A stretch of 64,000 nt of DNA, taken from contig LADP01000013.1 of assembly GCA_000961575.1 (NCBI GenBank), forward strand, positions 62,001 through 126,000, given 5' to 3'. This DNA comes from Peptococcaceae bacterium BRH_c8a (GTDB lineage: Bacteria > Bacillota > Desulfotomaculia > Desulfotomaculales > Desulfallaceae). Within the stretch, counting starts at the first letter, position 1. Each line of letters opens with the position of its first letter. A program made the translations under genes and the position numbers. The notes beneath the pieces are model-generated. The model was not told the DNA's origin. It saw only the letters and a list, made by a program, of their open reading frames with translations, and ran no database searches. Of the stretch, positions 25,541 through 34,241 are shown in pieces.

Positions 25541-26887
25541 ATGTATAAACGCTACTGGGACGAGGAAAGAGAAACAATGCCCCGGGAAAAGCGAGAGAAA
25601 CTGATTCTGGAAAAGATCAAAAAACAGCTGCACTATGTCTATCAGGAGATTCCGTTTTACAGAGATTTGTATGACCGGGCCGGCGTTAAACCCGATGATG
25701 TGGTAACCCTGGAAGATTTTACAGCCAAGATTCCGGTCGTTAAAAAGAGCATGTTACGGGAAAGCCAAGAGCAACATCATCCCTTTGGCAACTACCTGGG
25801 TGCCAATCTTTCCCCCATTGTACGTATTCACGGCTCTTCCGGGACTACCGGCAAGCCAACATTTTATGCCATCTCGCAAAAAGACTGGGAGCATGTGGCC
25901 GAAGTACACGCCATGTGTTTTTGGGCTGCGGGCATTCGACCATCTGACCGGGTACATCTGGCCACTCATTTTAGTCTCTTCATCGGCAGTTGGGGCTCTT
26001 TAATCGGGGTGGAGAAACTTGGCGCCACCGCTTTTCCCATCGGCTCGGGTGAAACTGACCGGCAGTTAAACCTGTTGTGGCATTTGGGAAATACTGTTTT
26101 GATTTCGACGCCGTCTTACTGTCTGCATATGCTGGAAACGGCCAGGCATCAGGGACGGGACACTGCTAATTCCCCGTTGCGGATGGGCATTTTTATCGGC
26201 GAACCCGGTGCCGGCATTCCGGCCACCAAAAGAGCAATTGGCGAAGGCTGGGGGATTAGCGTTGCTGACTGTGCCACCACGTCTGAAATGACACCGTGGA
26301 CTACCAACTGTGAGTGTGAGGAACGTACGGGGATGCACGTCTTTAATGACGCGGTATACACCGAAGTGGTCAGCAAGGATAACCCCAATGAGCCTGTCCC
26401 CGAAATGACCAGCGGCGGGCTGGTGTACACCCACCTGGAACGAGAGTCGCAGCCGATGATCCGTTTTTGGTCCGGGGATGAATCCCGGATGACGAACGAG
26501 CCCTGTGCCTGCGGCCGCACCTATCCCCGCCTGCCTGACGGCGTCTACGGCAGGCTTGACGATATGCTGATTATCCGTGGCGCTAATGTATATCCCAGTG
26601 CGGTGCAAAAAGAACTGCTCGAAGTGCCCGGCACCGGTGTGGAATTCCGTATTGTATTGGAAAAGAAGGGGCATCTGGATCATGCCACTGTGCAGGTGGA
26701 GTATAACCCCGTTTATTACAACAACATTCCGGCCCATGAACTGCCGCAGCAGTTAGATGCCTTGCAAAAAGCGGCGGCCGTAAAGCTGAAAAACGCTACG
26801 GGGGTACGCTTCGATGTAGAAGTTCTCCAACCCGAGACACTGGAAAGAGCAATCTCCAAAGCCAAACGAGTTTTCGACCACCGCTAA
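25541..26887 (+). CDS. Phenylacetate-CoA-ligase-like AMP-forming acyl-CoA ligase
   Basis: 448 aa of the PaaK branch of the ANL superfamily. The AMP/ATP loop is GSSGTTGKPTFYA, and the C-terminal hinge contains GRLDDMLIIRGANVYPSAV. It activates a carboxylic acid to its CoA ester with ATP. ATG 25541 has GGAGG nine bases before it; an earlier ATG at 25523 has none. As last gene of the sigma-54-driven operon it probably activates the acid whose CoA thioester the mutase rearranges. The stop is directly abutted by a 90-bp palindrome. Confidence 0.85.
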   Translation: MYKRYWDEERETMPREKREKLILEKIKKQLHYVYQEIPFYRDLYDRAGVKPDDVVTLEDFTAKIPVVKKSMLRESQEQHHPFGNYLGANLSPIVRIHGSSGTTGKPTFYAISQKDWEHVAEVHAMCFWAAGIRPSDRVHLATHFSLFIGSWGSLIGVEKLGATAFPIGSGETDRQLNLLWHLGNTVLISTPSYCLHMLETARHQGRDTANSPLRMGIFIGEPGAGIPATKRAIGEGWGISVADCATTSEMTPWTTNCECEERTGMHVFNDAVYTEVVSKDNPNEPVPEMTSGGLVYTHLERESQPMIRFWSGDESRMTNEPCACGRTYPRLPDGVYGRLDDMLIIRGANVYPSAVQKELLEVPGTGVEFRIVLEKKGHLDHATVQVEYNPVYYNNIPAHELPQQLDALQKAAAVKLKNATGVRFDVEVLQPETLERAISKAKRVFDHR

Positions 26888-26977
26888 CAGACAAGGGGAC
26901 AGCAGACAAGGGGACAGGGACCTGTCTGTTTATAAACAGACAGGTCCCTGTCCCCTTGTCTGCTGTCCCCTTGTCTG
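26888..26977. repeat. Perfect 90-bp palindrome of the repeat family
   Basis: The 45-base halves are exact reverse complements with no loop, centred at 26932/26933. Each half has one full and one partial AAGGGGACAG unit. It lies between the stop codons of two convergent genes (ligase and SIR2) and starts at the base after the ligase stop. It would make a very strong bidirectional hairpin. Confidence 0.95.
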
Positions 26978-26983
26978 AGCTGG

Positions 26984-27793
26984 CTACCCGAGCACGCGAT
27001 CCCGCAGGTCGGTCATAAACCTGGTAAAATCAGCGGAAAAATCATCGGAATCCAGGCAAATTATTTTCATACCCTTTTTCCCGTAAACTGTTTCAAAAAC
27101 ATAGTTGGGCCTCATGGTAACCATATATGCTTTGCAATTGGCCTGCATTATTTTAAACAATTTGCTCCACATGTACCGGATATTCAAATCCCGGAAGCTA
27201 TATCCCAAAAATAAAACTGTTTTACCCAACAAATCGGCCCGCAGTTTAATATCCAGGGGTTCTTCCATGTCCATCCGGTTGTGATAGTCGGTTTCACTGA
27301 TAACCAAGGTTTCATCCAGATCCAAAGTGCCGTGAAACTTGACAATCTGGGTCACGTTATCCGGGGCGTTCATGATGTCATCCAGGGTGGCGATGGGATA
27401 GTGGGGCACGTTATGGCACCGAAAAGCCATTTCAATCATTTCATCAAAATTGGTAGTGTATATTTTGGGGAAATTCATGTCAATCAGGCACTTGTGCACC
27501 CGGGAGGCCGCAATATCCACTTCAATGGAGCGCAAATTGCGGTCAATAATTTTGCTGATGCGGTTTTTACTACCGCCGTGACAGATAATATGGTACTCGT
27601 TAATTTGCAGAAAATCCCCGTGCAGGGCCAGGATGTCCGGGTCGATATCCAGGTCCTCGGCCACTTTGGCCATTAATGACTCCCATTCCGGCAGGCCCAG
27701 GTTACGGGAAAGACCGGCACCAACAAAGGGGATGATTTTCTTTTCCCGAATGTCGTGAGCTAATTCATCAATTAACTTATCGTAACTCACCAT
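26984..27793 (-). CDS. SIR2-like NAD-binding protein (candidate defence NADase)
   Basis: A 269-aa SIR2_2-type Rossmann protein. The NAD-binding motifs are intact: VGAGLS (residues 24-29), TTNFD (113-117), FHG with the expected catalytic His (154), and GYSFRD (197-202). Stand-alone SIR2 proteins of this type are usually NAD-degrading effectors of anti-phage systems rather than deacetylases, and no zinc-finger cysteines of classical sirtuins are seen. Its ATG overlaps the end of the HAM1-like gene by 7 bases, so the two are coupled. The pairing recalls the effector complex of the Kongming defence system. Confidence 0.85.
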   Translation of the reverse strand: MVSYDKLIDELAHDIREKKIIPFVGAGLSRNLGLPEWESLMAKVAEDLDIDPDILALHGDFLQINEYHIICHGGSKNRISKIIDRNLRSIEVDIAASRVHKCLIDMNFPKIYTTNFDEMIEMAFRCHNVPHYPIATLDDIMNAPDNVTQIVKFHGTLDLDETLVISETDYHNRMDMEEPLDIKLRADLLGKTVLFLGYSFRDLNIRYMWSKLFKIMQANCKAYMVTMRPNYVFETVYGKKGMKIICLDSDDFSADFTRFMTDLRDRVLG

Positions 27794-28350
27794 GTCCTCA
27801 CCGCCTGGCTGTCTAGGAACTTTTTAAACTTGCGGGCCGCTTTAGCACGCGCCGTTACCTTGATTCTTTCTTCCACCGTTAAGGAAGCCAAAGATTTGTC
27901 AAAACCCTCGGGGATAAACAGGCATTCCCAGGTATCCCCGGCTCCGTCCGGCTGGGTGGCAACTACACCCTGCATTTCGGCCTCAAAAATTTGAATGCGG
28001 CGGCTGCAGCAATACCCGATAATGGTGCGCAGCGTAACCTTGCGGTTGGTTTCACACTGCATCAGCCGTAAAAAACCCTGCATCCCCAGCTTGCTCCAGA
28101 TTTCGGGAGTCAGCCCGCCCGGCAGCTCATTCCAGGCCTCAATACTTAACCCGGTATGATCCACAAAAAGGGAGGCCCTTTTTTCGGCAAACGCCATCAA
28201 CACTTTTCTGCGTACTATTTCCCGCTGGTCATCTCCCTGGGGCTCGCGAACAATAAGGCGAACCGGGATAAAGGTATACGGCTCTAAAAGTCGGGTGTAT
28301 TCTTCAATTTTTCTTTTATTCCCGGTAACAAAACGCATTGGTTTGATCAT
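27787..28350 (-). CDS. HAM1/RdgB-like nucleotide-binding protein, divergent
   Basis: 187 aa. The family fold is shown by FVTGNKRKIEEYTRLL at the N-terminus, FVDHTGLSIEAWNELPGG around Asp64, and the block ending FIPEGFDKSLASLT. Normal members hydrolyse ITP, dITP and XTP. Here the family's GYDP motif reads DTWEC and the SHR near the C-terminus reads TAR, so hydrolysis may be weak or lost and nucleotide sensing kept. ATG 28350 follows GGAG by nine bases; an ATG at 28365 would contain that ribosome site. It is coupled to the SIR2 gene. Confidence 0.82.
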   Translation of the reverse strand: MIKPMRFVTGNKRKIEEYTRLLEPYTFIPVRLIVREPQGDDQREIVRRKVLMAFAEKRASLFVDHTGLSIEAWNELPGGLTPEIWSKLGMQGFLRLMQCETNRKVTLRTIIGYCCSRRIQIFEAEMQGVVATQPDGAGDTWECLFIPEGFDKSLASLTVEERIKVTARAKAARKFKKFLDSQAVRTW

Positions 28351-28482
28351 GACACAAATCTCCAATGTTTTTAAGGTTTAAAACAATTTTCACGTGTATT
28401 ATAACAATTATATCATGTATGGTCTAAACCTTGAAAACTTTCAGATATGGCATTTCTTTTTGACCGTCTATGGTAAATAATT

Positions 28483-29079
28483 TTACAACAGGATTGATGC
28501 CACCAGTTTCCAATCATCCAAGAAATATTTATTTAATACCGGTCTTCTCCGTACTGCCAATGGATGGTATGAAACTACCATGCTATATTGTTTATGCTTG
28601 TATATAGTACCCCGCAAATTTTTAACTTCGGCGGTTGGTTCGCCAAGAAAAGATTGGGTGGCCACATTGCCAAGAGTCACAATTATTTTAGGCTTGATAA
28701 TATTAACTTGTTCCCGGAGGTAACTAAGGCATTCCGTTCTGGCCTTAGGTTTATCATAAGCACGAATAGGCCTGCATTTTAAAATATAGGTCACATATAA
28801 TTGTTCTGGTTTCATTCCGACTTTAGATGCCGCCAACTGGAGAGTTTCTCTTGTCCCACAAAGGTAAGGCTCACCATATTTATTCTCTCTTGCCCCGGGG
28901 TTATCCAGAACCACAACTATAGACGCCGAGGGATTTCCTTCCCCCCATATTACCCTGGTTCTTTGATGTGCCAATTCACACTTTTGGCAGCCCGGTACAC
29001 CGTCGGGTGGATTGTCTTCAGGCAATATTATCGGCATTGGTTTGGCCAAAAACAAAACAGCTCCTTTAAAGAAAAGCAT
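28483..29079 (-). CDS. Family-4-like uracil-DNA glycosylase
   Basis: Up to 198 aa. Four cysteines in the Fe-S spacing of family 4/5 glycosylases are present: CQKC (31, 34), KCRP (102) and Cys117, plus the SYHP motif (His172). The usual GEAPG active-site motif is altered to LDNPGARENKYGEPYLCG, so the base specificity may differ. ATG 29079 has no ribosome site, whereas AAAGGAG inside the frame points to a TTG start near 29049-29055, which would still keep all motifs. It lies 132 bases upstream of the HAM1-like gene on the same strand; co-transcription is possible. Confidence 0.78.
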   Translation of the reverse strand: MLFFKGAVLFLAKPMPIILPEDNPPDGVPGCQKCELAHQRTRVIWGEGNPSASIVVVLDNPGARENKYGEPYLCGTRETLQLAASKVGMKPEQLYVTYILKCRPIRAYDKPKARTECLSYLREQVNIIKPKIIVTLGNVATQSFLGEPTAEVKNLRGTIYKHKQYSMVVSYHPLAVRRRPVLNKYFLDDWKLVASILL

Positions 29080-29221
29080 ATACCAAATATAAACATTCTA
29101 TTAGTTTGGTAGGGGAACCCTCCTTCACAATCACCTTTTAACAGTTTTTGACCGTCAGCCAATAGGGTTTTAAACCAGTCCAAGCCGAGGCTAAAAGACT
29201 GCTTAAGGGGTGGGTGTCAAA

Positions 29222-29250
29222 AAATAAAAAACCTCCTATATAACAGGAGG
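29222..29250 (-). terminator. Rho-independent terminator
   Basis: On the minus strand CCTCCT pairs with AGGAGG over a 7-base loop, followed by TTTTTTATTTTT. It ends the double-cubane/activator transcript. Confidence 0.8.
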
Positions 29251-29311
29251 CGTTAATGTAAAATTGTACGTCATCCAGGCTAATCGTTACAGTTTTACTG
29301 TCCTCTTCCCC

Positions 29312-30052
29312 CTAGGCCAATGCCGCGCCCAGGGCCCCAATCAACTGTGGGTTTTCCGGAACCACCACCAAGCCCTTAACTTGCTTCCGCAGCATGGTTA
29401 AAATACAAGGGTTCATGGCCACGCCACCGGTGAATACCAGTGGCGTTTGGTAACCTACCCGCTGTAGCAAGCCCATAGTTCTTTCCACCACCGAGGCATG
29501 CAAAGCCCAACCGATATCGCGCCTGTCAACACCCTTGTGCATTAGTGAAACAGCTTCAGATTCGGCAAAAACAGTGCACATGCTGGAAATTTTGGTTCCC
29601 GGGCTGCCCAGCAGGGATTCCCGCCCGAATTCCTCAACTGTTATATAACCAAGGGCGCCCGCCATCACTTCTAGAAATTTTCCGGTGCCGGCCGCGCATT
29701 TGTCGTTCATTTGAAAGTCTTCCAAGTTGCCCAGACCGTCTAGTAAAATGACTTTGGTATCCTGTCCGCCAATGTCCAGAACCGTTCTGGCATCCGGCAC
29801 AAAGTGACCGACACCCAGGGCGTGAGCTTTAATTTCGGTCACCACCCGGTGGGCAAAATCCGCCTTGGCGGCGTGCCTGCCGTAACCGGTGGCGGTAATG
29901 GTCGCTCCCGGCGGCAGTGTGGCCAGCAGTGCCCGCGCCGTTTCCAGGGGTGAGTAACCCGTGTCCACAAGATCAGAGCGTACCGTTTCCAAATTGTTTA
30001 GCTCCACCAAAGCTATTGTCCGGGAACCGATATCAAGGCCGGCACTAATCAC
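29312..30052 (-). CDS. ATPase activator of a 2-hydroxyacyl-CoA dehydratase-type enzyme
   Basis: 246 aa of the BadF/BcrA/HgdC family (ASKHA fold). Visible are the phosphate loop LDIGSRTIALVEL, the second motif VLDIGGQDTKVILLDG and the cluster-binding cysteines in MNDKCAAGTGKFLEV and SMCTVFAESE. A homodimer holds one [4Fe-4S] cluster between the subunits and drives one low-potential electron into its partner at the cost of ATP. It overlaps the stop of the upstream gene by 4 bases, which marks that gene as its partner. Confidence 0.92.
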   Translation of the reverse strand: MISAGLDIGSRTIALVELNNLETVRSDLVDTGYSPLETARALLATLPPGATITATGYGRHAAKADFAHRVVTEIKAHALGVGHFVPDARTVLDIGGQDTKVILLDGLGNLEDFQMNDKCAAGTGKFLEVMAGALGYITVEEFGRESLLGSPGTKISSMCTVFAESEAVSLMHKGVDRRDIGWALHASVVERTMGLLQRVGYQTPLVFTGGVAMNPCILTMLRKQVKGLVVVPENPQLIGALGAALA

Positions 30053-31323
30053 CTAATCATCTCCAAAAATGCTTCCACCCTGGTTTGTAATTGACCGGTA
30101 TCCTCTTGGCCGTAATCGGTTTCAATTTTCAGCAGTGGAATACCGTGCTCCTTCAATACTTTTTCCACCCGGTTGGCTTCAATCAGGTAAGGATCGCAGA
30201 AAGCCAGGGAACAGTGGATGATCCCATCGGCATTGTATTCCTTGGCCAAGCGCACCAGCTTTTCCATCCGTCCTTCATTGGGGGTAAAGCAAGCACAATT
30301 GATGCCCAGATATCTTTCGGCAATGGCATCTATTGATTGATCCAGGTTGGTACCGTTTTCGGCAACGGTATTTTCAAAATAACGCAGTCCGGTGCAAAGT
30401 TCCTCGGCCACAATAACAGCGCCCGCGCTTTCAATGATGTGCGGTACCTTCCAGTTCGGTATCGCCATTGGGGTACCGGTGACGATAATCCGTGGCGCGT
30501 CTGCAGCATGAACTCCATTGTTGCCCTGCACGCGAGTTTCCAACTCGTCACATAGTTCATTGACTTTTAAGGTAAACCGCTCGACATCGTCATACATGGC
30601 AATCTGTTCGATCAGCAGGCTGTCCTTGCCGCTGATGGGGGCGGGGTTTTGCTTACGCAGCCCGGCCAGTCGTAGCAGGGCCAGTCGTTTATTGTTTACG
30701 TCTTTTATGGAACGCTGTATGTTTTCAAGATTAATTTGGTTGCCCGTATATTCCTCCACCCGGACAACGAAATCCTGTACCTCGCTGCGCCAGAGGGCCC
30801 GATCCTTTTCCCGCTTCATTTGGGGTGTTTCCATAACGTGAACGGGAACGTAATCATTCAGGATTTCAAAAGCCTTCTTTTTGCCGTCGCAAGTAGTTTC
30901 CCCCACCACCATGTCGCAGGACTCGAAGTAAGGACACACTTTGGCCAGTTTAAATCCCATGAAGGATTTGATAAGGGGGCAGACATTCCGGGGCAGCACT
31001 TTTTCGGCCTGGGCAGCACCAATTTCAACCCCCGAACAAAGGCCAATGCAAATAGCCCCGGCGGCGCGGATAATCTCCTCGGGCACAAAAACGCAAAAGG
31101 TACCGATTACCTTGCCACCGTTGCTTTTGTGTTCCTGCAGTTCCTGGATCCGCAACCCGTGGATTTCACTTACCACAAAGTCAAAATACTCCATGCTGTC
31201 GGGACGGTTTGACTGGCTTAAATAAACATCCTTATAAGTGGGAGGCAACACTTGCATCAACTGACCGTGGGCATCCAGGTCAAGCCCGATTTTATCCCAC
31301 ATCTTACGATAGTCCGTGGCCAT
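30049..31323 (-). CDS. Double-cubane cluster protein / 2-hydroxyacyl-CoA dehydratase family
   Basis: A 424-aa HgdB/YjiM-type protein. Conserved cysteines occur in GTFCVFVPEEIIRAAGA, NVCPLIKS, GETTCDGKKKAFE, GINCACFTP and HCSLAFCDPY, which fits one subunit binding one or two Fe-S clusters. The single-gene arrangement with one activator, rather than A and B subunits, is that of double-cubane cluster proteins (DCCP/YjiM with DCCP-R/YjiL), which reduce small molecules such as acetylene in vitro. Its natural substrate is unknown. Confidence 0.85.
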   Translation of the reverse strand: MATDYRKMWDKIGLDLDAHGQLMQVLPPTYKDVYLSQSNRPDSMEYFDFVVSEIHGLRIQELQEHKSNGGKVIGTFCVFVPEEIIRAAGAICIGLCSGVEIGAAQAEKVLPRNVCPLIKSFMGFKLAKVCPYFESCDMVVGETTCDGKKKAFEILNDYVPVHVMETPQMKREKDRALWRSEVQDFVVRVEEYTGNQINLENIQRSIKDVNNKRLALLRLAGLRKQNPAPISGKDSLLIEQIAMYDDVERFTLKVNELCDELETRVQGNNGVHAADAPRIIVTGTPMAIPNWKVPHIIESAGAVIVAEELCTGLRYFENTVAENGTNLDQSIDAIAERYLGINCACFTPNEGRMEKLVRLAKEYNADGIIHCSLAFCDPYLIEANRVEKVLKEHGIPLLKIETDYGQEDTGQLQTRVEAFLEMIR

Positions 31324-31422
31324 AACAACACCTCTTCTAAATAAAAATATAAACCAATTATATATAAAACTAGTTTATTGGACAAATAAATATATTTTAT
31401 GAAACTTGAGGTGTTAATAAGG

Positions 31423-31617
31423 CAGACAAGGGGACAGGGACTTGTCTGGTAAAATTATTTGCTGTGAAAATGAACACATTAAATAAAACAAAAAAAATCA
31501 AGGGAATAACAATGTTACAGTAAAGATAACTTAAATTGAAGTAACTGAAATAAGCAAGTTCATGGCTAAAAAGGATAACAGACAAGTCCCTGTCCCCCTG
31601 CCTTTTCCCTTGTCTTG
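31423..31617. repeat. Composite palindrome-bounded element (copy C)
   Basis: 195 bp bounded by inverted arms (31423-31448 and 31578-31617; the right one is partly decayed). GCAAGTTCATGG at 31554-31565 lies 12 bases inside the right arm, as in copies A and B. No ORF inside. It occupies most of the gap upstream of the MalT-like gene; an AAACTAGTTT palindrome at 31367-31376 is the only other structure there. Confidence 0.68.
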
Positions 31618-31744
31618 TTAATTTGTGTACTTTTAGGTATTTTTGTATTTTAGTGGTTGATATTTTTCCATTTAGTAGTATTATGAAGTAAAAATTTAGA
31701 ATTATTGCATTATTTAATTAATCAAAGTAGTTTGGAGGTGAATT

Positions 31745-34231
31745 ATGCGTAAAAATAAAAAGTACGATACCAGAAGCCTGTATTTTTCCGAACGAATTAC
31801 CAACGCCATGCGCCAGATTCCCGATTATCCACTGACTATTGTTGAAGCGCCAATGGGCTATGGTAAAACAACTGCTGTTCGAGAGCAGCTTAATTTTTAC
31901 CAAGACAATGTTATGTGGCTGAGGGTTTATGATCATTCACTAAGCAGTTTCTGGAACGAATTCTGTCACCTTTTCAGCAAATTCGATGAGGCCCAATCCC
32001 AGAGCTTATTACAACTTGAATTCCCCAATGACAGTGTATCGCTGAAGACAGTGCTAAATGTTATAGAGCGTATTGAGTTGCCTGCCAACTCAGTGCTTGT
32101 AATTGACGATTATCACCTGGTTGAATGTGCAGAAACCAACAGCTTTATTGAATTTCTGGTGCTGAGTGAAACAACGGATGTGCATATTGTTCTTATAACC
32201 CGGTATACATATTTTTTCAGACTTGAAGAACTGCAACTTAAGGGTTATCTCTATCATATCAAACAGGCATCCTTTGAACTTATGCCTATGGATATCATTA
32301 GCTATTACAAGCAATGCGGCATAAGCATTAATACCAAGGATGCAGGCGAACTTTATGCCTTGACTGAAGGCTGGATTAGTGCCTTGTATCTACTCATGCT
32401 GAATTTTGGTTCCAGGGGCAGTTCTTTACATTTAACCGATATTCATACCCTTATTGATAAAGTGGTTTATAGTCCGCTGCCTGAAGTAATCAGGAACTTG
32501 TTAGTTAATATGTGTATTTTTAATAGTTTCACTTTAGAGCAGGCGCATTATGTCTGTAAAGGGGAGAATCCAGTATCACATATTGAAGAGCTGGTGGGGA
32601 AAAACGCTTTTGTAAATTATGAATCCAGGGAAAAAACCTATTACATGCACAGCATGTTAAAGAGCTTTCTTAGGGGAAAACTGGAAAGCAAAGAGAAGCC
32701 CTACCAGGAGGCGCTGTATAAAAAGGCTGCGCATTGGTATATGGAGAACGGGGACTATCTTGTTTCCATGAGTTATGCCTATTTGGCGGGTGACTTTAAT
32801 GCTTTACTCCAGGCAATGGAGATTGACAAGGGGCAAAGCTTCAATTACGAATACAAAGATACGGTTATCAAATACTATGAGGAATGCCCAGCGGAAAGCA
32901 AACAGAAGTTTCCGTATGCCATGCTGATTTTTGCCAGACGGATGTTTTCTTATAATGAAGTTGACTTGTTTAAAAGAATATGCGGTGAATTTATGACCAA
33001 TATGCAGAACATGGACGGCCTGGATGCCGACTTTAAAAACAGGCTTTTAGGTGAGTATGAGCTGCTATTTAGCTTTACAGGATACAATGACATCGAGAAA
33101 ATGGCGGAATATCACAGACGGGCCTGCGACCTTTTAAAATCACCTTCATCTATTTATGACGGCAAAGGCAGTTGGACTTTCGGCTCACCTTCTGTTTTGT
33201 ATATGTTTTACAGGCAGACCGGGGAGCTTGCCAACGAGGTGCGAATCATCAAGGAAGCCATGCCCAACTACTACCAGATTACCAACCACCACGGCAAAGG
33301 CGCTGAGAAGGTCATGGAAGCAGAACGCTATTATTATCTGGGGGATTTTGAAAACTCGGAAATAGCAATGCATAATGCTTTTCAGGCAGCAAACGAAACT
33401 CCACAGTCCGGGATTATTATTTGTGCTGTTTTCCTGCAGATAAAATTGGCGTTGATGCAAGGCGACTTTGACAGGATACTTAAGTTACTTAAACAAATGC
33501 GGGAGGATATTAACGACAACAAATTGTATCTTTTTATGCATACATTGGATATGTGTGAGGCTTACATATACGCCAGTCTGAATATCAAGGAGCTTATTCA
33601 GCCATGGATTAAAAACGGGGAATTCAAAAATACAAGACTTTTGTTCCCGGCAATGGCTTTTCTGAATATTGTTTACGGCCGGGTGCTGTTAATAAACGGA
33701 GCATACTTAAAGCTCATCGGCAGCACCGAGGGTTTTATCGGCATCGCCTCTGTTTTTCCCAACCTGCTGGGACAGATTTATACCTACATTTACCTGGCGG
33801 CAGCCAACAACCGGATATTCAGGCAGCATGACGCACTGATCGCCTTGAAACAGTCACTGGATATAGCCATGCCGGACAAGGTTTATATGCCCTTTGTGGA
33901 AAACTGCGATTACATAAAGCCTCTGTTGGAGGAGCTTGACCGGCAGGGCCTATATCGCCGGGAAATAGCCAGGATATTCGAGCTGTATAAGCCATATCAA
34001 AAAGCTGTTGCACTAATTAGTAAGGAGTATTTTGCCGAGAGCAAGCCTGCACTTACTGAAAGAGAAATAGCGATAGCAAAGCTTGCGGCAGCAGGGTTTT
34101 CCAACAAGGAAATAGGAGCAAGGTTGTTTATTTCGCAGAACACGGTAAAAACCCAGCTGAAAAGAATTTTTGAAAAGCTTCAGATAAACTCAAGGGCTCT
34201 CTTAAAACAACATTTGAATGAAAAGTCTTAG
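31745..34231 (+). CDS. MalT-like LuxR-family regulator (LAL type)
   Basis: An 828-aa regulator. An N-terminal STAND ATPase has Walker A in APMGYGKTTAVREQL (residues about 35-49) and Walker B in VLVIDDYHLVE (about 118). A long helical TPR-like sensor region follows. The C-terminal LuxR helix-turn-helix reads LTEREIAIAKLAAAGFSNKE and SQNTVKTQLKRIFEKL. Such proteins bind an inducer through the TPR region and ATP in the STAND domain. No obvious target gene is adjacent; the next gene is trkH on the opposite strand. ATG has GGAGG. Confidence 0.9.
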   Translation: MRKNKKYDTRSLYFSERITNAMRQIPDYPLTIVEAPMGYGKTTAVREQLNFYQDNVMWLRVYDHSLSSFWNEFCHLFSKFDEAQSQSLLQLEFPNDSVSLKTVLNVIERIELPANSVLVIDDYHLVECAETNSFIEFLVLSETTDVHIVLITRYTYFFRLEELQLKGYLYHIKQASFELMPMDIISYYKQCGISINTKDAGELYALTEGWISALYLLMLNFGSRGSSLHLTDIHTLIDKVVYSPLPEVIRNLLVNMCIFNSFTLEQAHYVCKGENPVSHIEELVGKNAFVNYESREKTYYMHSMLKSFLRGKLESKEKPYQEALYKKAAHWYMENGDYLVSMSYAYLAGDFNALLQAMEIDKGQSFNYEYKDTVIKYYEECPAESKQKFPYAMLIFARRMFSYNEVDLFKRICGEFMTNMQNMDGLDADFKNRLLGEYELLFSFTGYNDIEKMAEYHRRACDLLKSPSSIYDGKGSWTFGSPSVLYMFYRQTGELANEVRIIKEAMPNYYQITNHHGKGAEKVMEAERYYYLGDFENSEIAMHNAFQAANETPQSGIIICAVFLQIKLALMQGDFDRILKLLKQMREDINDNKLYLFMHTLDMCEAYIYASLNIKELIQPWIKNGEFKNTRLLFPAMAFLNIVYGRVLLINGAYLKLIGSTEGFIGIASVFPNLLGQIYTYIYLAAANNRIFRQHDALIALKQSLDIAMPDKVYMPFVENCDYIKPLLEELDRQGLYRREIARIFELYKPYQKAVALISKEYFAESKPALTEREIAIAKLAAAGFSNKEIGARLFISQNTVKTQLKRIFEKLQINSRALLKQHLNEKS

Positions 34232-34241
34232 AAATTGGGCA

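Noticed and set aside
26066-26737. 223-codon minus-strand ORF opposite the acyl-CoA ligase
   Set aside because: It lies wholly antisense to a well-supported ligase gene and has no protein-like motifs.
1-29079. Adenine deaminase as a KomA-like partner of the SIR2-HAM1 pair
   Set aside because: The ade gene is 27 kb away, on the other strand and in a different context, and is a normal purine salvage enzyme; there is no reason to link them.
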